Part shown: in pieces, positions 1 through 6,919 of the stretch | Numbering within the stretch: the stretch's first letter is position 1 | Layout of the letters: each line of letters begins with the position of its first letter | Origin: an uncultured Lysobacteraceae bacterium | Lineage (GTDB): Bacteria > Pseudomonadota > Gammaproteobacteria > Xanthomonadales > Xanthomonadaceae | Length of the DNA: 7,351 nucleotides | NCBI GenBank assembly: GCA_946482565.1 | Contig: CAMLSB010000093.1 | Span: forward strand, 1 to 7,351 | Reading direction: 5' to 3' | Translations under genes and position numbers: made by a program | The notes under the pieces: model-generated | Seen by the model: only the letters and a program-made list of their open reading frames with translations | What the model was told of the DNA's origin: nothing | Databases searched by the model: none

Positions 1-630
1 GGCGATTCGCTCGCGCTCGTGTGCAACGGCAAGGCCGGTCTGGCCGGCGCGCTGCCGAGCCTGCCGAACAACTGCCTGCTCGCGACGCTGGGCAAGGGAC
101 TCGACGACGACGGCAGCGGCAGCCATCGCGCCACCGCGAGCGCTGCGTTCGCGCGCAACGGCGGCAAGGTCGGCATCGCCGCCGGCACCGGTCGCGACAC
201 CCTGCCTGCTTGGCTGCTGCCCGGCGCGCCGCGCACCCAGGTCGACGTGAACGACCTGACGGTCTTCGCGCAGAAGAACCTGCGCAGCCAAGGCTATGTG
301 TCGATCGCGGGCACCGTCGCCAAGGCACGGCTGGTGCCGGCGTCCGAAGCCTCGCCGGAACTGGCCGACCGCTGGAGCAGCAAGTCGGTCACGCTGGGCG
401 GCGGCTACGGCGCCTTCGGCGCGAGCATCGTCGGCCACGTGCTGGACACGCCCGGCCAGTCCGCTTTCGGCGGCCTGGGACTGGGCCTGACCTGGCGCAC
501 GCCGTGGAGCGGCCAGCTCACGGTCGGCGCCGACAACGTCGTGACCCGCGGCAAGAATCCGTTCTCGACCAGCAACGGCGAAACGGACAATGGCGCCGTG
601 CCGTACGTGAAGTACGAGCAGGATCTCTAG
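1..630 (+). CDS. Unrecognised protein, C-terminal part, probably outer-membrane/beta-barrel-like (5' end outside window)
   Basis: The frame is open from the first base and ends at TAG 628-630, giving 209 residues with no start inside the window. I do not recognise the family firmly. The first half is Gly/Ala-rich and has two cysteines (window residues 8 and 25). The last third looks like amphipathic beta-strands separated by Gly/Asn turns: SVTLGGGYGAFGAS (about 129-142), GLGLGLTWRTPW (158-169), QLTVGADNVVTRG (172-184) and a terminal VPYVKYEQDL. This alternation of hydrophobic and small or polar residues fits the last strands of an outer-membrane barrel. However, the protein ends in Leu, not the aromatic residue usual at the barrel C-terminus. 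Codon use matches its neighbours. It converges on the TPR gene across 36 bp and shares no transcript with it. The coding call is good; the envelope location is inference, and a secreted beta-rich protein is the alternative. Confidence 0.75.
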   Translation, partial: GDSLALVCNGKAGLAGALPSLPNNCLLATLGKGLDDDGSGSHRATASAAFARNGGKVGIAAGTGRDTLPAWLLPGAPRTQVDVNDLTVFAQKNLRSQGYVSIAGTVAKARLVPASEASPELADRWSSKSVTLGGGYGAFGASIVGHVLDTPGQSAFGGLGLGLTWRTPWSGQLTVGADNVVTRGKNPFSTSNGETDNGAVPYVKYEQDL

Positions 631-666
631 CGTCCGGTTGTTCCCGGCGGCGCCATCCCAGGTTTC

Positions 667-1791
667 CTAGCGCGCCGCCATGCCGCGCAGCGCGTCCAGC
701 TTCGCCTGGAACCGCTGGCGATCCGCGTCTTCCGTGCTCAGCTTGACCGCGGCATCCAGTTCCTCGGCAGCCTGCGAGAGCTTGCCGAGATGGGTGTAGG
801 CGCGCGCCAGGCCGAAGTGGAAAAGCCGCTCGCGCTTGTCGAGCGCGATCGCCCGGCGGTAGTAGCGCGCCGCGGCGTCGTAGTCACCCGCCTCCGCGTT
901 CCGCTCGGCCACCGAGTACTGGTAGAACGGGTCGCGGCGCAACACGTGTTCCGCGCGCTCCTTCCAGTAGGTTGCCCGGGCGGCGTCGCCCCGGTCCGCG
1001 TAAAGCGCGACCAGGTTGTTCAGCACGCTCATCAGGCGCGGGTTACGGCTCGCGGCATGCAGGAAGCGGGCTTCCGCGGCCGGGTCGTCGCCCATGCGCT
1101 GGCTGAGCACGCCGGCGTTGTTCCAGAGCACCGCCTCTTCGGGATCGAGCTCGAGCGCCTTGCCCAGCCAGGCCTCCGCCTGGGTCAGGTGTCCCCGGGC
1201 CAGCAGTTCCATCGCGCGGTTGCCGTAGAAGGAGGCCAGCAGCCGGTCGTCCGCGACCGTGAAACCGTGGACGATGTAATCCTGCGAATACAGCCCGCTG
1301 GACGCGATGTCCAGCACGAAGTCCCGGCCATCCTTGACCTGCAGGTTGCGGTCCTTGAGCGTGACCACCGCATTGGCGTGCAGGCTCTGCATCACCACGT
1401 CGCCCACGAGGTTCCAGGCCAGCACCCGATCGATCTGCTGGCCCTGTGCCTTCAAGCCCGCTTCCCTCGCCAGGGCGACGGCCATCAGGGTGAACGACAG
1501 GCAGTTGACCTCGCGGGTCCGGTAAGCCTCGGCGACCGTGTTGGTGGCGTCGGCCTTGTATTGCAGGTTCAGCCCGTCCTTGCCGAGCATGAATGCGACC
1601 ATGCGCCGGAGTTTCAGCTCCGGCACGTTGCTCGTAGCGACGACCCTGGCCTGGAAGGCTTCCCGCAGTTCGGCGGGAATCGCCATCACCTGGTCGGGCG
1701 CGGGTGGCGGCAGGTCCGCGGCGGCCTGCATGGGCGCCGGAGCGGCCTGCAGCGCCAGGCCGGCTGCCAGCAGTGCGTTGAAGAGGAACAT
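667..1791 (-). CDS. TPR protein with transglutaminase-like domain
   Basis: This 374-residue protein has a hydrophobic N-terminus (MFLFNALLAAGLALQAAPAP) that looks like a short signal peptide or anchor, although it lacks the usual basic residues. Residues about 90-165 resemble bacterial transglutaminase-like domains: NCLSF with Cys97 followed by a helix (MAVALAREAGLKA), then HANAVV with His138 and FVLDIA with Asp161, in the order expected for a Cys-His-Asp triad. About five tetratricopeptide repeats follow from residue 188 to 355, for example HLTQAEAWLGKALELDP and DYDAAARYYRRAIALD. The start is supported by GGAG (1797-1800) five bases before the ATG. It lies 57 bp after the sulfotransferase gene on the same strand, so co-transcription is likely. 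Known members of this fold include proteases, amidases and inactive scaffolds, so the reaction is unknown. A periplasmic role is inferred from the N-terminus. Confidence 0.85.
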   Translation of the reverse strand: MFLFNALLAAGLALQAAPAPMQAAADLPPPAPDQVMAIPAELREAFQARVVATSNVPELKLRRMVAFMLGKDGLNLQYKADATNTVAEAYRTREVNCLSFTLMAVALAREAGLKAQGQQIDRVLAWNLVGDVVMQSLHANAVVTLKDRNLQVKDGRDFVLDIASSGLYSQDYIVHGFTVADDRLLASFYGNRAMELLARGHLTQAEAWLGKALELDPEEAVLWNNAGVLSQRMGDDPAAEARFLHAASRNPRLMSVLNNLVALYADRGDAARATYWKERAEHVLRRDPFYQYSVAERNAEAGDYDAAARYYRRAIALDKRERLFHFGLARAYTHLGKLSQAAEELDAAVKLSTEDADRQRFQAKLDALRGMAAR

Positions 1792-1848
1792 GCCATCTCC
1801 GGCGGACCCGTCCGATGCCCGTTGTATACACCCAACCCGGGGGCGGCA

Positions 1849-3450
1849 CTATCCCTGCATCGACGGCGGCGCCGGGACTTCGACCCCGCCTTCGCGGAGC
1901 GCCCTGACCAGCGGCTCCAGGTGCCGGGCATAGGGTGCCCATTTCGGGACCTCGCGGCGAACGACCCGCTCGCGCACCTGCACGGAACTCGCGGTGGAGA
2001 CCACGCGCTTGCTGCTCCGGGGATCACTCATCGCCGGGACGTAATCGATGCCGCAGTGGGCCGCCACCACGCGCATGCTTGCTTCCGGATCACTGGTGAG
2101 CGCCGCGTAGGACACATCCAGGATGCGTCCCGGGAACGCGGCGTGCCAGTGCGCCATGAGCCGGCGGTACTGCAGGAAGTAGTCGGCGAGCTCGCGCTGG
2201 TCGTATGAATATTCGTTGATCCCGGAGAACAGTTCGCGCAGGTTCGAGAAGCAGGTTTCCACCGGGTCGCGCACCAGGTGCAGGATCTTCGCCTGCGGGA
2301 GCGCGCGGCAGATGAAGCCGGCATTGAGGAAGTTGGCGGGCTGCTTGTCGGTGAAGTAACGTTCGTCGCCGAGGCGCCATGCCAGGCCTTCCATGTAGCG
2401 GCGCCCGACCTCCGCGAAATCCGCGGTTGCCGCCCGCTGGACGAGGATCCCGTCGAGCGTGCCCTTGCAGTAGTGGTCGGTGGCATGGCGCATGGCCGCA
2501 GTGAAATCATTCAACTCGCCGACGCCGCGCACCTGCGGGCTCGCATCCAGCATTTGTTCGAGCAGCGTGGTTCCGGAGCGATGCATGCCGACGATGAAGA
2601 CCGGGACGCGGCCGCCCGCGCCGGACGCATCGGGTGCCGCCCCGCCCGGGGTCTTCCACGACACGAGCCCGTCGAACAACACGCGGGTCGTTCGCGGGTC
2701 GTAGCGCGACGACCCGCGGCGCGCGCGGCACATCAGTTCCAGCGCCTGCCACGCCCCTTCGTGGTCGCCGAGGTCGTCCAGCTCCTTGTGCAGCGCGCGC
2801 GCCGCCATCGCCGCATCGGCTGGCCGCAGGCCCGGCGTCCGCAGCAGCGAACGCAGCTGCACCACGTGGTTCGCGGCGGGCGTCTGCGTGCGGAGGCGCG
2901 ACAACATCCACCAGCCATTCGCGATGCCCGGATGGCGCCGCAATACGCGCTCCATCGCTTCCGCCGCCTCGTCGACGCGGCCGTGGTGCGCCAGCAACTG
3001 GCCAAGCACCAGGTGCGCCAGCGGATCCCCAGGCGCAACCCGCACCGCAGCTTGCGCGCATCGCAGGGCGATGTCGGAATCGTTGAGGATGCTGGCCTGG
3101 CTCGCCGCCTCCACCAGCACGGCGGCGGGCACGCCGGGATGCGCCAGCAGGCGCTCGATGCACCCGTGCAGGGCTTGGGTCTCGTTGAATGTCCGCAGGC
3201 GCCGCACCAGGTCCAGCATCGCCCCGGGCTCCGCGGGCAGGGCCTCCCCGGCGGCGCGCATTGCCCATTCGTTCGCGGCGCGATGATGCCCGGCGAAGGA
3301 TTCGATGTAGGAGACCTGCAGCATTGCACCCGCATGGCCGGGAGCCAGCGCCAGGACCCTCGCATATCCGGCGCGCGCGGCCGCCCAGTCCCCGGCCTCC
3401 GCGTCGCGTTCGGCCTGGGCGAATGCGCGCTCGACGCTCGTGTCTGCCAT
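1849..3450 (-). CDS. TPR-containing sulfotransferase
   Basis: This 533-residue protein should transfer the sulfuryl group of PAPS to an unknown acceptor in the cytoplasm; no signal peptide or membrane segment is visible. The N-terminal 270 residues are helical TPR-like repeats, clear at about 5-40 and 120-175 (RVDEAAEAMERVLRRHPG). The sulfotransferase domain follows. VFIVGMHRSGTTLLEQM (284-300) is the 5'-phosphosulfate P-loop. GELND (Glu312) is in the position of the catalytic acid of tyrosylprotein sulfotransferase-like enzymes. YFTDKQPANF (365-374) and ILHLVRDPVETCFSN (389-403) supply the 3'-phosphate site. STASSVQVRERV (485-496) near the C-terminus is also typical. All expected motifs are intact, so the enzyme is probably active. 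The ATG start gives a natural N-terminus (MADTSVERAF), but no Shine-Dalgarno sequence precedes it. It follows the receptor gene across an intrinsic terminator. The acceptor could be a protein tyrosine, a peptide or a glycan; sequence alone does not decide. Confidence 0.93.
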   Translation of the reverse strand: MADTSVERAFAQAERDAEAGDWAAARAGYARVLALAPGHAGAMLQVSYIESFAGHHRAANEWAMRAAGEALPAEPGAMLDLVRRLRTFNETQALHGCIERLLAHPGVPAAVLVEAASQASILNDSDIALRCAQAAVRVAPGDPLAHLVLGQLLAHHGRVDEAAEAMERVLRRHPGIANGWWMLSRLRTQTPAANHVVQLRSLLRTPGLRPADAAMAARALHKELDDLGDHEGAWQALELMCRARRGSSRYDPRTTRVLFDGLVSWKTPGGAAPDASGAGGRVPVFIVGMHRSGTTLLEQMLDASPQVRGVGELNDFTAAMRHATDHYCKGTLDGILVQRAATADFAEVGRRYMEGLAWRLGDERYFTDKQPANFLNAGFICRALPQAKILHLVRDPVETCFSNLRELFSGINEYSYDQRELADYFLQYRRLMAHWHAAFPGRILDVSYAALTSDPEASMRVVAAHCGIDYVPAMSDPRSSKRVVSTASSVQVRERVVRREVPKWAPYARHLEPLVRALREGGVEVPAPPSMQG

Positions 3451-3456
3451 GCGCGA

Positions 3457-3462
3457 ACTTTA
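3457..3462 (-). promoter_or_regulatory. Possible -10 element for a leaderless sulfotransferase transcript
   Basis: On the minus strand TAAAGT (4 of 6 matches to TATAAT, with the important A2 and T6) is followed by exactly six bases and then the sulfotransferase ATG (3450-3448). This is the TANNNT-N6-ATG arrangement known from leaderless genes. It fits the absence of a ribosome binding site. At 16-18 bp upstream lies only the GC-rich terminator stem and its T-tract, so no good -35 box is seen. Confidence is low without start-site data. Confidence 0.3.
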
Positions 3463-3471
3463 CACGCTACG

Positions 3472-3501
3472 AAAAAAAACCGGCCCCTTTCGGGGCCGGT
3501 T
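3472..3501 (-). terminator. Intrinsic terminator after the TonB receptor gene
   Basis: A perfect 10-bp stem (3478-3487 paired with 3492-3501, AACCGGCCCC on the minus strand) closes a four-base loop that reads GAAA in the minus-strand RNA. It runs directly into eight T residues on that strand (3479-3472). It begins 28 bp after the receptor stop codon and ends 21 bp before the sulfotransferase ATG. Stem, stable loop and T-tract all match a strong Rho-independent terminator for minus-strand transcription. It should end most receptor transcripts; read-through could still feed the two downstream genes. Confidence 0.93.
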
Positions 3502-3529
3502 CGTGTCGCTACCGTGGAACTTGCGGGAC

Positions 3530-6500
3530 TCAGTAGTCGTAGGACACCGAGAACTGCACGTAACGCGGCGTGGTGTAGCTGATCGGCATCTTGTAGGTGT
3601 TGCTGACCACGTACGGGTTGTCTTCCATGTTCTGGTCGTACGACGTCGCCTTGAGCTCGTTGAACGCATTGAACACGTTCACGCCGATCGCCAGCTTGTG
3701 GTCGAACATCGCCGGCTTGTACGTCACACCCAGGTCGTAGCGGTGGGTCCAGGGCGCGGTTTCCTTGCCCGGGGTCCACGGCTGGCCGAAGCAGGTGTGG
3801 TAGCTGCCACCGTAGTTGATCGGATCCGCATCGGCCGAGTTGTGGTCGATGCTGCCATCCGGATCGTAGTAGCCGAAGCACATGGTCGGCGAACCGGACT
3901 GGATCCGCACGTTCGCACTGACCATCCACTCCGGGGTGATCGCGTACGAGCCATGCGCCTTCAGCTGGTGGCGACGGTCGTTCGGCAGGTAACCATTGGC
4001 GTACGCCATGATCTGCCAGGCATCCCAGTTCTGGCTGGTCGCCACGCCGTTGTCATGCGAGTTGGAGCCCTGGCCGGTATCCGAGTTCGCCGGACCTTCC
4101 GAGTTGCCGCGCGACTTGCTGTAGGTGTAGTCGATGCGGGCGCCCCACTTGCCGTCCCACTTGCGCTCCAGGAACAGGTCGAGCGCCTCGTAGCTGCGCT
4201 TCAGGTCCGGGAAGCCGAGGTCCTTGGAAGCGACCTTGACGTTCAGGTACGAGCCGTCGATGTTGTTGTAGTTCGAATCGACTTCCTGGAACGCGTAGGT
4301 GTTGCTGCCACCCGGGTTGAACATGTAGCAGTACGACGAAGCGTACAGCTTGCCGTCCGGGGTCTTGCCGATGAACTGCGCGCGCGGCGAGGAGTAATCG
4401 TAGATCTCCATGCCCGCCTCGGGCAGCAGCGTGTACGGATCGCAGAAGTCGTCGATCGCCGACTTCAGCTCACGCTTGGTGAACTTCGCGCCCATCGTCC
4501 AGTTCTCGGTGAGCGCGTGCTCGAAGCCGAGCGCGTACTCGTCCTGGTACTGCGACTTGATGTCGGACGGCACGTAGGTGAGCGGATCCTTCGGCACGCC
4601 GATTTCGCCGTTGGACGTCACCGGGCCGGCCGGGGCCGTCGGGTCGCTGATCTTGTGGATCGGGGTCAGGCCGGTCGGCACGCCATTGGCGTCGATGCCG
4701 GTATAGGTGAAGTACTCGTACGTGAAGGTCGAAGCACCCACGCCACGAATGGCCACCGCGTTCGGCATGTTCAGGAAGTAACGACCCGCGTTACCGAACA
4801 CCTTGAACGAGGAATCGCCGTTCACGTCCCAGGCGAAGCCGACGCGCGGCTGCCACTGCGTGCCGCTGTCCACGAACTTCTGGCCGGTGTCGCTGAAGTT
4901 CTGGTAGGTATCGGCGCGCACGCCCAGCGACAGCAGGAAGTTGTCGGTGACCTGCCACTTGTCTTCCAGGTAGTAGGCGTTCTGCTTGTTGTGCATGCTG
5001 GTCGTATCGAAATACCTCAGCTTGCGCACCGCATAACCGCAGTTCGACGAACGGCCACCCGAAAGGTCGTGGAGCGGCGCGCCGTTGCACGCGCCGGGGA
5101 CCGTACCGGTCGGACCGACATCCAGCGCCGTCGACAGGTTGCCCTGTTCGGAGGACGCCTTGACGTAACCCCAGTAATCCGCGATCTGGCTGGTACCTTC
5201 GCCCACGCCTTCCAGCTTGGTGTTGTCCACGCCAAGGGTGAAGGTGTGGTCGCCGAACAGCCACTCGAGCTCGACGCGCAGGCCATCCGTGTAGTCGCTG
5301 GTGTTGCTTGCGGCGCGGTAGGTCGACTGGGCGTTACGGATGTAGGTGCCGTTGCTGTAGTACTGCGGATTCTGGACGGTGTAGCCGGCGATGAGCGGCA
5401 GGCCCGTCAGGTACGGACTGGTGTTGTAACGGTTGCGCGAATGACCATAGGTCGCGCTCAGCGTCAGGTTGTCGGTCAGGTAACCGGTGTACTTCAGGAT
5501 CGCGAACTCGGTGTTCGAATTCGTGCCCGTCGCCGGCTGCTTGTAGTCGCCGTAGGAATACGAATCCCAGTCCCAGGGACCATAGGTCTTGCCGGTCTGC
5601 TCGTACTGCTCGCTGACATAGGTCGCTTCGAGCAGGTTGTTGTCGTTGATGTTCCAGTTCAGCTTGGCGTAGACCTTCGGGTCATCCGACTCGTACTTGC
5701 TGCCGGTCACGCTGTTGATGCCACCCGGCGAATTGCTGTGGCCCTTCGCGTTCTCGGCGGACAGGAAGAAGAACAGCTTGTCCTTGAGGAGCGGGCCGCC
5801 GACGTAGGCGGAGTACACGGTCTCCCACGACAGGCGATCGCGGCCGCTGTCGTACGCGGTGCCCGGGAGGATGTGGTTGCCGTAGTCGTAGCCGGCCGGC
5901 AGGTCCAGGTCCGGATAGGACCGGTCCGGACGCTCTTCCTTCAGGCCCTTGGGCGTGTACACGATCTGGCCGCCGAACTGCCAGTCGTTGGTACCGCTCT
6001 TGCCGATCTGGCTGATCACGCCGCCGGACGAACGGCCGTACTTCGCGCCGTAGCCGCCGGTGTAGGTCTCCTGCTGCTCGATCGAGCCGTACGGCAGCGT
6101 GAAGCCGCCGACGTTGGTCATCGGGTTACCGGAGAAATAGCCGTTGAGGTAGTAGGCGTTCTCGGCGACGGACGAACCGCCGAACGAGATCTCGCCGCCG
6201 AAGAACGTACCGTTGCCGGTGACGGCACCGGGCGACAGCAGCGCGATCGACTCGGCCGAACGCGGCATCGGCAGGCGCTTCAGCTCTTCGGCGGTGATGA
6301 CGGTGCGGGTGTCGGTGGAGGTCACGTCGATCGACGGGACGTTGGAGCCGACGACGGTCACGACGCCCAGGTTCGTGGCATCGCCACCGAACGAAACGTT
6401 CGCGCTCGAACCGACCGTCACGACGATCGTGCGCTGGTCGGAGCCGGAGGTCACGGTGTAGGTGCCGACCGGCAGCTGGTTCGCGACGTAACGGCCGTTC

Positions 6501-6685
6501 GCATCGGCGGTGACCGTGCGGGAGAAACCGCTGTTGTTGCTGATCGTGACGGTGGAGCCCGCCGCGACGGTGCCGTTGACGCCACCGGTGGTGCTCTGCG
6601 CCTGCACGGCACCGGCGAAGCACAGACCGAGTGCAACGGTCAGCGTGCTGCGCTTCAGGCCTTTGGCAAGGTAGTTAGAAGCCAT
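3530..6685 (-). CDS. TonB-dependent receptor, Oar-like, with N-terminal carboxypeptidase-regulatory-like domain
   Basis: A 1051-residue outer-membrane transporter driven by TonB-ExbB-ExbD; the substrate is unknown. A clear signal peptide with basic N-region (MASNYLAKGLKRSTLTVALG) ends at AVQA-Q (29/30). A small Ig-like domain follows (about 32-92, NGRYVANQLPVGTYTV). VVTVVGS (108-114) is TonB-box-like. The plug contains ELKRLPMPRS (134-143) and GAKYGRSSGGVISQIGKSG (213-231). The barrel fills about 235-1051, with the family-typical GVNVFNAFNEL (1001-1011) and a C-terminal YVQFSVSYDY ending in an aromatic residue. Six cysteines in the mature protein form three close pairs. I chose ATG 6685-6683 because GGGGGT stands seven bases before it and the signal peptide begins naturally; TTG at 6718 would add 11 residues without a visible RBS. 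Myxococcus Oar, a relative in architecture, is linked to protein export, so export as well as uptake is possible. Oar-type assignment is from architecture only. Confidence 0.95.
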   Translation of the reverse strand: MASNYLAKGLKRSTLTVALGLCFAGAVQAQSTTGGVNGTVAAGSTVTISNNSGFSRTVTADANGRYVANQLPVGTYTVTSGSDQRTIVVTVGSSANVSFGGDATNLGVVTVVGSNVPSIDVTSTDTRTVITAEELKRLPMPRSAESIALLSPGAVTGNGTFFGGEISFGGSSVAENAYYLNGYFSGNPMTNVGGFTLPYGSIEQQETYTGGYGAKYGRSSGGVISQIGKSGTNDWQFGGQIVYTPKGLKEERPDRSYPDLDLPAGYDYGNHILPGTAYDSGRDRLSWETVYSAYVGGPLLKDKLFFFLSAENAKGHSNSPGGINSVTGSKYESDDPKVYAKLNWNINDNNLLEATYVSEQYEQTGKTYGPWDWDSYSYGDYKQPATGTNSNTEFAILKYTGYLTDNLTLSATYGHSRNRYNTSPYLTGLPLIAGYTVQNPQYYSNGTYIRNAQSTYRAASNTSDYTDGLRVELEWLFGDHTFTLGVDNTKLEGVGEGTSQIADYWGYVKASSEQGNLSTALDVGPTGTVPGACNGAPLHDLSGGRSSNCGYAVRKLRYFDTTSMHNKQNAYYLEDKWQVTDNFLLSLGVRADTYQNFSDTGQKFVDSGTQWQPRVGFAWDVNGDSSFKVFGNAGRYFLNMPNAVAIRGVGASTFTYEYFTYTGIDANGVPTGLTPIHKISDPTAPAGPVTSNGEIGVPKDPLTYVPSDIKSQYQDEYALGFEHALTENWTMGAKFTKRELKSAIDDFCDPYTLLPEAGMEIYDYSSPRAQFIGKTPDGKLYASSYCYMFNPGGSNTYAFQEVDSNYNNIDGSYLNVKVASKDLGFPDLKRSYEALDLFLERKWDGKWGARIDYTYSKSRGNSEGPANSDTGQGSNSHDNGVATSQNWDAWQIMAYANGYLPNDRRHQLKAHGSYAITPEWMVSANVRIQSGSPTMCFGYYDPDGSIDHNSADADPINYGGSYHTCFGQPWTPGKETAPWTHRYDLGVTYKPAMFDHKLAIGVNVFNAFNELKATSYDQNMEDNPYVVSNTYKMPISYTTPRYVQFSVSYDY

Positions 6686-6747
6686 TATGTGAACCCCCAT
6701 AGGGACAGGTTGTGACAATTTTTGGAGTACATGTACGTCCGGCCCAT
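6685..6747 (-). CDS. Possible 20-codon leader ORF overlapping the receptor start
   Basis: In the receptor 5' untranslated region an ATG (6747-6745) opens a 20-residue frame, MGRTYMYSKNCHNLSLWGFT. Its TAA shares one base with the receptor ATG (TAATG, 6687-6683). A second in-frame ATG is at 6732. GGAG lies 12 bases before the first ATG, rather far for a ribosome binding site. TAATG overlaps are a common way to couple translation of two frames. The peptide has no recognised function, and the overlap could be chance. Confidence 0.3.
   Translation of the reverse strand: MGRTYMYSKNCHNLSLWGFT
6693..6698 (-). promoter_or_regulatory. Ribosome binding site of the TonB receptor
   Basis: GGGGGT on the minus strand, one base from the GGAGGT core, is seven bases before ATG 6685. 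It decides the receptor start in favour of this ATG. It also lies inside the last codons of the leader ORF, as expected for coupled or re-initiating translation. Confidence 0.6.
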
Positions 6748-6764
6748 GATGGCCCGACGCTCCG

Positions 6765-6794
6765 ACTATAGAACACCCAACAAATCCTTAACAA
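6765..6794 (-). promoter_or_regulatory. Sigma70-like promoter of the TonB receptor gene
   Basis: On the minus strand TTGTTA (6794-6789, 4 of 6 to TTGACA) is separated by 18 bp from TATAGT (6770-6765, 5 of 6 to TATAAT). It lies in a locally AT-richer stretch between pckG and the receptor. Transcription would start near 6758, leaving an untranslated leader of about 72 bases that contains the short ORF. No other candidate in this spacer is as good. Confidence 0.6.
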
Positions 6795-6841
6795 CCCCCT
6801 CACGAAAACTTCCCGACTACTGGAAAACGGGCGGGAGCTTG

Positions 6842-6892
6842 TGCTGCGTTGCAGCATCGGGAGGGCGTCGGATGCTGCGCTGCAGCATCCGA
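6842..6892. repeat. Two related palindromes, operator-like or hairpin-forming
   Basis: Copy A (6842-6856) is TGCTGC-GTT-GCAGCA. Copy B (6868-6892) has the same core, TGCTGC-GCT-GCAGCA at 6873-6887, extended to perfect 11-bp arms. The cores are offset by 31 bp, close to three helical turns, so proteins bound to both would face the same side. The sites lie between the pckG stop and the receptor promoter, centred roughly at -91 and -122 from the predicted receptor start. CTGC-N3-GCAG resembles published binding motifs of PhaR-type regulators of polyhydroxyalkanoate metabolism; that link is inference from memory. Alternatives are RNA hairpins in the pckG 3' region or a dispersed repeat family. 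No T-tract follows them on the minus strand, so they are not classic terminators of pckG. Confidence 0.7.
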
Positions 6893-6919
6893 TTTTGCCG
6901 CGACCGGTGGCCGGGGGCC

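Noticed and set aside
646..679. Inverted repeat GGCGGCGC / GCGCCGCC between the convergent genes, as a possible shared terminator
   Set aside because: The loop is 18 bases and there is no T-tract on either strand. Such GC arms are expected by chance in this DNA.
1823..1830. TGTATACA in the gap between the sulfotransferase and TPR genes, as a separate promoter
   Set aside because: No -35-like sequence stands at a suitable distance (TAGTGC at 17 bp matches TTGACA poorly). An eight-base palindrome alone is weak evidence.
790..3582. Long plus-strand frames at 790-2208 and 2278-3582, opposite the TPR and sulfotransferase genes
   Set aside because: They are Arg/Ala/Gln-rich low-information translations without recognisable motifs, while the minus-strand genes carry clear family motifs.
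3440..6715. A 1091-codon open frame on the plus strand, antisense to almost the whole receptor gene
   Set aside because: The translation is rich in Val, Arg and His with no domain or signal peptide. It is a shadow produced by G/C-biased third positions of the receptor frame, which has overwhelming domain evidence.
6685..6718. Receptor start at TTG 6718, adding 11 residues
   Set aside because: No ribosome binding site precedes it. ATG 6685 has GGGGGT at the right distance and begins a normal signal peptide.
6727..6736. Palindrome GTACATGTAC in the receptor leader, as an operator
   Set aside because: It does not extend beyond 10 bp and lies within the leader ORF with no second copy; chance cannot be excluded.
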